Program-made: the position numbers and the translations under genes | Source of the DNA: Cherax quadricarinatus | Taxonomy: Eukaryota; Arthropoda; Malacostraca; Decapoda; Parastacidae | Assembly (NCBI RefSeq): GCF_038502225.1 | Contig: NC_091355.1 | Location: 15,495,544-15,559,543 of the forward strand | Length of the DNA: 64,000 nt | Direction of reading: 5' to 3' | Notes under the pieces: model-generated | What the model saw: the letters and a program-made list of their open reading frames with translations, nothing else | Databases searched by the model: none | What the model was told of the DNA's origin: nothing | Shown here: positions 55,385-64,000 of the stretch, in pieces | How positions within the stretch are numbered: position 1 is the first letter of the stretch | How the letters are laid out: the number at the start of each line of letters is the position of its first letter

Positions 55385-55545
55385 AATATCGTGACTGGAA
55401 TACATAAATAACTCGCACATAGAAGCTTACGACGACGTTTCAGTCCGACTCGGACCATTTACACACTATTACTTTCTAAATGGTGTAATTCAGACCAAAA
55501 CGTCGTCGTAAGCTTCTCTCTTCCATGTGCGAGTTATTTATGTAA
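55385..55545 (-). mobile_element. Foldback retroposon, ACGTCGTCG family
   Basis: Arms 55,401-55,465 and 55,482-55,544 pair (ACATAAATAACTCGCACAT with its complement). The GTGACTGGA tail is on the left, as at 3,478-3,670. The two copies share arm order and loop position. Confidence 0.8.
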
Positions 55546-55849
55546 TCTCCATATTACTACCGCATTTTGCATTATAGAGCATAATGCGGTCATCAAGTCA
55601 TGTCTTACACAACTCTATGAAGAGTGAGGCACTACCAATATTACGACCACTTATCACTGTTTACAGCAGGACGTAATAAAACTCTTCACAGAACCTAACG
55701 TTGTCTCAATAATAGGTTGTTCTCCATCGTGTGCATTATTTTCATTGTTGATGGCAGAATCACTGAAAATTCAGAATAATAGTCTGTACTTTCAATAACT
55801 GATTGAATAATCACTTTTCTAAAAATAATGCAATAATATACAGATGGAT

Positions 55850-56045
55850 ATCATCATCTTTCGACAAACCAGCCGTATCCCACCGAGGCAGGGTGACCCA
55901 AAAAGAAACACGAATGTTTCTCTTCTTAAATTTAGTAATGTATGCAGGAGAAGGGGTTATTAGCCCCCTGCTCCCGGCATTTTAGTGGCCTCTTATGACA
56001 CGCATGGCTTACGGAGAAAGAATCCTGCTCCACTTCCCCATGGAC
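55850..56045 (-). repeat. SINE-like dispersed repeat
   Basis: The minus strand reads GGGGAAGTGGAGCAGGATTC, TCCGTAAGCCATGCGTGTCA, AAAATGCCGGGAGCAGGGGG, CTAATAACCCCTTCTCCTGC, a repeat I recall from decapod sequences. It ends where the TIR derivative begins. Confidence 0.6.
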
Positions 56046-56056
56046 ATATATATATA

Positions 56057-56196
56057 TGTCGTGCAGAATAGGTAAAACATGAGATTTTGGCTTAAATAGC
56101 AACGACCTTCTTGCCGAATAAGGGAAGGTTCAGAATGATTTTTGCGAAATTATTGCATACACAGATTTTCGCAAGTTTTACCTACTCGGCACGACA
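56057..56196. mobile_element. Short palindromic derivative of the TIR element
   Basis: Opens TGTCGTGCAGAATAGGTAAA and closes TTTTACCTACTCGGCACGAC. Both halves come from the GGCTTAAATAGCAACG / GGTTCAGAATGATTTTTGCG end of the ~390-bp element; the other end is absent. Complementary to the 50,487 derivative, which keeps only the opposite end. Confidence 0.75.
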
Positions 56197-56656
56197 TATA
56201 TACGAGACAAAAAAATAATCTCTCCAAAAAAAACCCTGACTGAGCAAATTAAGGTGCTAACCATCCATCCTTAAACAACAATAACAAGACTGGCAGAGGG
56301 TCCATTGATTTTTCTTAAGTTGGCCTGGCGCTTGATCGACCTGCTTGCAAACTGCGTTTCCTGCTCTTGATCCACCACTTATGTGGACTATTTATACGGT
56401 TGGCAGGAATGATCTGCTATTGCTCCATCTTGAGGAATTGATGGCTCTCCCAATAGTGAATTGATTAGACTTTCAGCATAGAATTGATGACTCTCTCAGC
56501 GTAGAATTCACTAAAACGGGGAGAATTTATTGCTTCGGAAGGAATTTATGACTGTCCCTCTGGACTACGACTTTTTTTGAAGATGCAAAACTAGCAGTGA
56601 ATTAGATATTCAAGAAGCAGGTGTCTACTGCTCGCTGGTGTCCTGCCCTCACAGAG

Positions 56657-56742
56657 TAGTCACTTGCATTAATAAGTCACTTGCATTAGTAAGTCACTTG
56701 CACTAGTAAGTCACTTGCACTAGTAAGTCACTTGCACTAGTA
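56657..56742 (+). repeat. 17-bp tandem repeat, five copies
   Basis: TAGTCACTTGCACTAG-type units (17 bp with an extra A). Confidence 0.9.
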
Positions 56743-56749
56743 AGAGTAA

Positions 56750-57135
56750 CTCACCAGCACTCACAGAGTGCGAATAGGATAATATTTACGAGTGAACCAT
56801 GTCATGGTTCTGGAACCATTACTGCAGTCCCATTAAGCGCAAAATTTATCAAAATAGCGAGAATTCACTGGATTTAAATGTTCCATGATGAGGAATTGAT
56901 GACTCGCCAAATTTTCGTATGGACACTAATCGAAATTTGGAAATATTATAAGATATTTCTCGAAATATTTCTTATAGCGTTGCTTTACTGGAAGTTTTTT
57001 TTATGAAAGAGAGAATGAATTTATTTTAATTACTTTGGTTAGATTAATGAAACAATTTTCCTAAACCTTCTTTATGCAATTATTTTAATATTTCTGACAT
57101 AATTAACACCTTACTGGTTAATAAATGGGCAATAT
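56750..57135. other. No gene seen
   Basis: AT-rich unique sequence. Confidence 0.45.
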
Positions 57136-57138
57136 AAA

Positions 57139-57524
57139 TGGGGTGCCGAATAGGTAAAATTGATCAATTAGCAAGAACTCGTGTAAAATTAAGTCCTTTC
57201 TAAAATTTTCACTCATATGTTTAAAGGTATATTTTTTTCATTTATGTTAATTTAAAACTTAATAGTACTGTACCAAAAGAACCTTTGAAAACTTACCTAA
57301 CCTTATTATAACAAGCGCAATTTAATTTAGCCTAATGCAACTAAATATATTTTAGATAAGTTTACAATAATTTAATAATAAACACAATGAAATATATTTT
57401 TTCCGTTAGGTTCAGAATTATTTTTGCGAAATTATTGAATGCACAAATTTTCGATTGTCTTATTCGGCAAGAAGAGCGTTGCTATTTAAGCCAAAATAGC
57501 AACTTTTACCTAATCGGCACGACT
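57139..57524 (-). mobile_element. TIR element (MITE-like), full length ~386 bp
   Basis: Same orientation as 14,638-15,027 and aligned with it throughout. The left terminus is slightly mutated (TGGGGTGCCGAATAGG); the right ends ACCTAATCGGCACGAC. The tRNA-SINE palindrome starts 9 bp beyond its right end. Confidence 0.8.
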
Positions 57525-57532
57525 TATGTATG

Positions 57533-57966
57533 AATAACAACACTGCGACTGGCCGAGGATTCGAACCCATGTCGTTTTGGCCCACCTCATGGTGAGCGAA
57601 AATCACACATGACGCTCTAATCCACGAGACCACGGAATCCTACAAAAATGACGCATCCAGCAGAGCTAGGTGTTTTACGGTCATCCGAGAACATACGGTG
57701 GTGTGGGTGCCTTTAAGCTAATTACATTCTACTCCCCGTTTGGTGTACTACCCTCACGAGCTGGGAGTAAAATGAAATTAGTTAAAAGGCACCCACACCA
57801 TCGTATGTCCTCGGATGACGGCAAAACACTAAGCTCTTCTGGGTGCGTCATTCTTGTAGGATTGTGTGGTCCCGTGGGTTACAGCATCATATATGATTTT
57901 CGCTCACCATGAGGTGGGCCAAAACGACATGGGTTCGAATCCTCGGCCAGTCGCAGTGTTGTTATT
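57533..57966. mobile_element. Large tRNA-SINE palindrome
   Basis: About 200-bp arms run from AATAACAACACTGCGACTGG to its complement at the right, around a ~25-bp loop (TACTCCC...GGGAGTA pairs near 57,730-57,769). Each arm contains the B box GGATTCGAACCC or its complement and the GGTGGGCCAAAACGACATGG region seen at 14,416-14,627. Arms differ at several positions, so it is not a read artefact. No TSD seen. Confidence 0.8.
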
Positions 57967-57984
57967 AATACCACTCGTTCGTGG

Positions 57985-58105
57985 TTACAAACGTATGTGC
58001 CAGTCTCTCTGTATACCTACCAGGGACTTTCTATATGTACTTATGTGTCAGTATTCGTACCAGAGCCTTTGTATATGTCCCAGTGCCTCTATATGTACCG
58101 GAGGC
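57985..58105 (+). repeat. Degenerate ~24-bp minisatellite
   Basis: TGTATATGTCCCAGTGCCTC-type units, related to the array at 59,374-59,590. Confidence 0.7.
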
Positions 58106-58477
58106 GCAATCTGAACTCAAGGAACAAGCGCATTGTCTTCGAAATACGTAAGACAAGGGGAGTAAAGTTTTCAGCATTCACACAGACCAACACGTAACCG
58201 TGTAGTGGAAAAATATAGTAACCTTGATACTAGGCATACGAAAGTTACATAAACTTTCAAAGCCAAAATCGTAATAGTTTCTCCTGAACTGATAGTGATG
58301 GAACAGAACCAGTTAGGTTCACTTTTTTCGAGGACTATACTTCTAGAAGCCTACACGTAAGGTATTAAAGTACGGTTAACTACAAAAAGAAACTGATTCA
58401 CGAATACGCCAGAACTTATGCATCGGGCATCCTTATTGAGACATCCTCCTAAGATATCACCGCGAAGGTATTCACTC

Positions 58478-58660
58478 ACACATTGACGGAGACGAACTCA
58501 TACGCCGACGGAGACAGGAACTGACATGCCGACGGAGACAGGAACTGACATGCCGACGGAGACAGGAACTGACACGCCGACGGAGACAGGAACTCACACG
58601 CCGACGGAGACAGGAACTCACACGCCGACGGAGACAGGAACTCACACGCCGAGGCAGAAA
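58478..58660 (+). repeat. 24-bp minisatellite, about seven copies
   Basis: Unit GCCGACGGAGACAGGAACT plus a 5-bp variable junction (GACAT, GACAC or CACAC). Confidence 0.9.
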
Positions 58661-58754
58661 GAATCCCAGATATAGAAGGAGACGAACTCAGATATCGACA
58701 CTGATGGGAACTCAGGAAGAGAGAATAACCCACGTTTACCCAACTAGTCACCCA

Positions 58755-58947
<193 letters not shown>

Positions 58948-59373
58948 TCTCTCCTGTGTGTGCCTCTAAACCCAACTAACAGAAGTGAGCAATCAAGGCT
59001 CACATATTCCACACTCAGGTAAGAACCAGATAACCTTGACAAATCTGCACAGGGCTATGAAACGCCAGTGAGTAGCTGCCTAATTCGAAACAAGCAGTTA
59101 CTACTTGTTCCAATTCCAGCCTCCCTTCACGAAACTTTTATAACAAATGAGACACCCAAAAGAATACCTTACAACAAGTTTACCTTCACGAGCGTGACCC
59201 ATAAACACCGACTCGAATATATAACACATACGAATTGTATAAAAGCTATCATTATCATCCTGGCCAAGAATGATGCCAATTTATAGCAATTTACTAATAT
59301 ACAGAATATACAGGAATCTTTGACAAGAGTATGGAGAAATTACTGACGACGTATGTAGAGATTATGTCGTTCT

Positions 59374-59590
59374 GTGACGGTACCAGAATCTCTATTTGCA
59401 CCAGATTCTCGACATATGAACCAGTCACTCTGTACACAATATGTACCAGAGTCTGTATATGTACCAATCTCTGGTACATATAGTGGGGCTCTGATATACG
59501 AAGTGTGTGTATATACAAGAGTTTCTGTATATGTACCAGAATCCCAACACATTTACCAGAATCCTTTTGTATTTTCCAGAGTTTGTGCAT
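59374..59590 (+). repeat. Degenerate ~24-bp minisatellite
   Basis: TGTATATGTACCAGAGTCTC-type units, about nine, interrupted once by an inverted GGTACATATAGTGG piece. Confidence 0.75.
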
Positions 59591-59599
59591 AGAAGGATA

Positions 59600-61390
59600 A
59601 AATTTGCGTATAAGTAGCACAAATTTAGCATTCAAACAAGTAAGCTTGAGCAAATTATAGCCATTTAATTTTCCTTTATCCAAATGGCTGGACTATCATC
59701 CCAAATTAGCTCACTGCTTGAAAATTCTTCACGGTCGGTTATATAAACTATTTCATTAAAACGAGAATAAACTTCATAACGCTAGCAACATCAGTCGTTG
59801 AATAAACATTTTGCAAGTTTTATTATTCTATATTTTCTCTGGATGTATAAAATAACAAACATGTAATGATGATACAGTAATATATACATATCTAATTCGA
59901 CCATACTAATTCCTGTGAACTTTTTATTTGATCTGAAAACAACTAATAATTACATAAATTATTTGTCTATCCTAAACCTTTTTTCCTTAGCCTGTTTATT
60001 AGGTTTAGATCCTAACATCATAATGCTTCTATTAAAAGGATAAATCTGGGAAACATAAAAGATAATATTCGGATATCTTTTTATCATTGATGTATATAAT
60101 GTGGAAATCGAAGATTATCATCTCTTTGTTAATAATTTGCAAGGAATGGACTGTTTATTATGAAAGAATGATGCAAGTATGTATCTGTTTTCAGTTTCAC
60201 ATGACGCACCTGTTTTACCTCACACAAGTTCGTTCACAGTGATACCTTAAATTGGAATCCAATAGAATATATATTTATTCAACTATTTAACCCCTCGCAT
60301 AGCTTGTAAATTCTTTCCGACATGTTAGCCTGTGCTGAGGTTAGGCAAGCGAGGAGTGGGGAGCTGGAACTCAGGGAAGGAGGGGAAGATATTGATGTTA
60401 GTGGGGACTCGTGAGAGTAAAGTGGAGTGGAAGAGAGTTTGAAAGCGATTAGCGAGCTTAGGGAAACAACGTATTTTGGACAATTAACGTGCAGGGGGGT
60501 GAAAGAGTTTACGAGAAAAATGTAGATATGGAGAAGGGAAAGAGGTGTCGCCCTTCATTTTTTCCATGACCTCCCACTTTACAAGTTAACCTCTTTTCAT
60601 AACCTATTTGGCAACTTTCGTAGAGTGCCCATGTCGCCATTCTGCCCGCCTTTGTCCTATCATTTTCAATTTTGGGATTAGCAATACATTACATAAAACG
60701 ATCGGTATGTAGTATCCAATTACATTTGGCACGTCGTATGCACGGATCACATATAGCAGTGGTATTAGTAATGTTCCATACGGGATATCGGTCATCTCGT
60801 TTAAAAAAAAATGTTGCCAATTTCTTACGAGCCTTCTGGCTCCTCTCATTTAGTTACTCTTTTATCAAAAGTAGAACATTCGATTTTTCTTGCTCACTAA
60901 TTAGCTTGTGGATCAATGCCAAATACTTTTCTACAATCCATTGTTTTGCTATCCACTTATACTTTGTCTTAAATACTGTATAAAAGTACGATGGGCCATT
61001 TAAATTGTGATGTTTGTGCACTTCTGTCAAGACGGTTATTGAATGAATGGCAAATATTTCCTTTGTTTTGGCTGAGCCTACCTTGGTGGAGGCGATCAGT
61101 AGTTAAAAAAATATTAGAAATATAAAAACTTGTGATGCAGGATAATCCCTAAATCGGTATTTGTTTTCTCAAAGACATCCCCGTCATTATAGGTATTCCA
61201 CCATTTTCTTCCTGATAATCTATATTATATACACATTTGCCAGTGATACTACCAAGTAGTTTGATGTCATTTTCCTGCCTTATTATATATTTGAACTAAA
61301 CTCACAGTTTTCCAGCTGCCTGTTGTCTATTTTGTGTCTAATGACTTGTTAAATGTATATGCCATTAGTTTGTGCAGTGCTTCAACTAAA
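59600..61390. other. No supported gene
   Basis: AT-rich unique sequence. ORFs of 81-103 codons on both strands at 60,604-60,983 show no domain. Confidence 0.4.
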
Positions 61391-61396
61391 CTCTAG

Positions 61397-61429
61397 TTAC
61401 GAAGGCTCTAGTTACTAGAGCCTTCGTAA
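61397..61429. repeat. Perfect 16-bp palindrome, 1-nt loop
   Basis: TTACGAAGGCTCTAGT, T, ACTAGAGCCTTCGTAA. Confidence 0.9.
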
Positions 61430-63405
61430 AAACCCACGGAATTTGTAAAACACCAAATGTAGTGTTTTTTTCCCTCCTCTTCCTCCCTGGACAATGGGGT
61501 GCTATCCGGTGATTGATTGACTTCACTAATTGTGTATAAAACGGGGCTTCATATCTTGGATGATTGTTGCATAGTGGGAGTATTCCAGGAGGATTGTGTT
61601 ATGCAGTGGTTATTATAGTGGCCGTGTTATCCAGTGAGGGTACACCTAGACTGTTATCCAGCGGTTTTTGTCTTGGATGACAGTGTTGGTAGTACTCCTC
61701 CCGTTCCTTGTTTTTATTTCTAGGTTTTTCATGGTCTAGACCTTTATTTTTATGGTTCACTAAAATAACTTCCGAACCCACTCCATTCCGTAAATCCTTT
61801 TTCCCCACATAATCTCTTCGTCAGTAGTTGGATTTAAACGTTTTCATCTCCCTCTTCTCTCTTCGTTAACACTAACTTATTTAAATTTTTAGCACGAATG
61901 GTTTCTGCATTTAAGTCGTTCATTTTAAAATATAATAGCTAAAGGTGAAGACTACCTTTACTATTGATTCATTTCCTTGTAAATTTGCTTTTCCCTCAAT
62001 GAGTTAGATAAAACGCTTTTTAATACTGTCTCCAGTATTAATTTACAATGATTGTAATGATCCCTTTATTGTGTTGATCTAGTTCCTAGTGATGGAACTA
62101 GTATTAGCTTTTCTATGGTCCTCATAGTTACTTCATTAAGTTGGCGGAGGGGTGTATAACATTAATATTATAATTCTGGAGCCCCGCCCCCATTCCCCTT
62201 GTGTTAACTCTCACCGCCAAAAACTTGTGAAATTCTTTTTCGTATTCTCTTCTAAGCCGTCTCTAAACACTTTGGTACTAGATTCTAGAAGGAGAATGTT
62301 GAAGAGAAAGGAGAAGGTGGAGTATTATTATTATATTCATATTAAGTACTAAACCCTCGGAGATAATTCAACGCAAAGGACGGTGGAGGCTCGATACTCT
62401 GCTTAGAAGAGCATTGACACGCTACCTTATCGTATTCACCTAGTTGTCCGAGAAAAAGTGTAAACAATCCAGAGGGTTTTATTAGAGAAAGAAAATATTA
62501 CGAGACACTGAGGTTGAAGGGATTCGTCAGGTTAGTTGAAGTGCGTGTTCTCTGGGTCGAGGCTGAAATAGAAGGTGTCCGTGTTAGGGCCAGCGTGAAC
62601 GGTGGCAGCGGCGGAGAGCAGGGTACAGTGGCACATTGAGGGAGAGAATGATTGTAGTACCGCTGTAAGGGAAGAGAACTTGAGAGATGGTAGTGGCAGG
62701 AAGATGGAGAGAGAACAGTGGGTGATTGTGGGAGAGATATGGTAGGGGCAAGAGGAGTGATGTCGGATTGGGAGGGGAAGGATAGTCCGCGTGTGAAGTG
62801 ACTGGAAGAGGAATTACAAATTTCAATTAGTTTCATATATTTACATTTGTTTTCCCATTTGGAGTTTTTACAATATTTCTGCAGTGGTATCTATAAAAAA
62901 AATTACTAATTACACAGTAATATTAATTATTTTTATACTGTAGTTTAGTCTGCAACTTTACACAGTGTGGAGGAAGCGGTGCTGCAGTTAGCGGAAGAAA
63001 TGGTGAAAGGTTAAAGCAGCAGGAATAACGAAAGCCAAAGCACAATATTGTTTTACATTCGTGGTTAAGCGTTAAACCGTAAGGGTCATCTAGCACTTAG
63101 GAAGAAGTAGGGATGACAACAGGGGACAAGTGCTAGACGCAACACCTAGTTTGATCGCTGTGGGTTGCTGGCTGTAGAACTTATAGATGGATCGCAGTGG
63201 CTGGTCAATAAAAATATAGACAGCTACAGTAGATAACCGGTTTACAAGCAATCCAAGACAGGATGACAAAGTAGAGTACACTTTGGTCCCTCGCCTGACG
63301 AATCCTTCAGCAGTATAGTGGGTGGTAGGACGTGTACACAACGACGTAGCAAGGAATAGATCTCTGATTAAATTAAAATAAACTACCTATATAACTTAGA
63401 AACCC
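61430..63405. other. No supported gene
   Basis: Mixed unique sequence. 62,520-62,800 is G/A-rich and gives Ser/Pro/Leu-rich minus-strand ORFs. Short AAGCGYTAAACC-like pieces at about 62,330 and 63,065 are SINE remnants. Confidence 0.4.
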
Positions 63406-63414
63406 TGATTTTTA

Positions 63415-63545
63415 ATGAGGTTAACCGGTAAGCCAGCTGAAGGCCTCAGTCAGATGACCAAAAGTTCCAGCTGTGGGTCATCATACGACCAAGACCCGCG
63501 TCAGGAAACACTTGTCCTGTTTCCTAACGAATCTTACCTAACTAC
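63415..63545 (+). repeat. Dispersed repeat, GGTAAGCCAG family
   Basis: GGTTAACCGGTAAGCCAGCT, CAGTCAGATGACCAAAAGTT, CAAGACCCGCGTCAGGAAAC, hairpin with TGTTTCCTAAC, end AATCTTACCTAACTACC. Confidence 0.8.
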
Positions 63546-64000
63546 CAATGTTCCAGCAGTTGTTCGTAAATCACAACAACTTTTTTTTATTTTTAAAAAT
63601 TATAAATTTACACATACTTATTCCGTTTGCAATCCGAACATTCCTTTAAGAAAATTACACAAAAAATTAAAATCTAAAGCCAAATCTTGGAAGAAAAAAA
63701 AATCCGAAACCTACTGTAGATATCCACTATTTGGAATACCTAATGGATGCTAAAAAATACTCTTTAATATAGTTTCCAAAAATATTATTTATTTTTGAGG
63801 AATTTTCTTGGACTTCATGGTTTCAGAGGACATTTACCGTGGTATTTACTCAATTTCTTCCCATTTTCTGATCCCTTACAAGACCAAAACTCAGCTGGAA
63901 AAGTTTAAGATTGAGTTGAAGGCTTGAGGCGCCGCTCTATCTCTTCCTTCTTCATACCTCCTACCTCCTTCTCCTATTACCTAACTCCTCATTCCTGCTT
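63546..64000. other. No gene seen
   Basis: AT-rich, turning CT-rich at the end (63,935-64,000). A 112-codon ORF that starts inside the preceding repeat is not supported. Confidence 0.4.

Noticed and set aside
62498..62836. 112-codon Ser/Pro-rich ORF, minus strand
   Set aside because: G/A-rich DNA; two overlapping frames open, no domain.

Overview
The window is nuclear DNA from a large, repeat-rich animal genome, most likely a decapod crustacean of crayfish or lobster type. That guess rests on the combination of repeat families, several of which I recognise as typical of decapod genomes, on long (TA)n, (CA)n and (GA)n arrays, and on the absence of dense genes. The species cannot be fixed from the sequence. 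No complete protein-coding gene is present. The best host-gene evidence is one 111-bp exon on the minus strand (42,913-43,023) with canonical splice sites, encoding half of an immunoglobulin domain that resembles the sidestep family. The surrounding ~20 kb is probably its introns. A 57-codon coding-like segment at 50,798-50,971 is unidentified.

Layout. 1-5 kb: a CR1-like LINE relic, foldback retroposons, SINE pieces and a 40-bp minisatellite. 5-11 kb: AT-rich filler, stretches of poor consensus, a jockey-like RT relic and a 69-bp tandem repeat. 12-15.3 kb: microsatellites, a 15-bp minisatellite, a tRNA-SINE foldback and a ~390-bp TIR element running into (TA)n. 17-20 kb: a hairpin minisatellite, a third foldback family, a large inverted repeat and another RT relic. 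20.1-29.9 kb: two degraded copies of one CR1-like LINE in direct order, in a block whose base errors look like consensus artefact. 30-37 kb: the best large foldback (TSD-flanked), a LINE ORF1 pseudogene without ORF2, and a minimal perfect foldback that also has a TSD. 37-44 kb: mostly unique sequence with the Ig exon. 44-47 kb: a TIR element, then the C-terminal part of a LINE with a restriction-like endonuclease. 47-58 kb: more LINE relics, SINEs, TIR elements and a large tRNA-SINE palindrome. 58-64 kb: minisatellites and mostly unique AT-rich sequence.

The most interesting signal is structural. Several dispersed families share the same core, CTGANGA, then a short hairpin, then GAAA, which is the conserved core of a hammerhead ribozyme (stem II plus flanking boxes). 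Most copies are head-to-head inverted duplications, and three carry 11-13 bp target-site duplications. Small hammerheads, inverted or tandem terminal repeats and variable TSDs are known for Penelope-like retroelements, so I read these as non-autonomous, terminal-repeat-derived foldback retroposons. I did not find a convincing complete stem III and cleavage site in any single arm, so ribozyme activity is a hypothesis.

The same inverted self-duplication appears in unrelated families: tRNA-derived SINEs and two shortened TIR elements. That suggests a recurrent copying mechanism rather than a property of one family.
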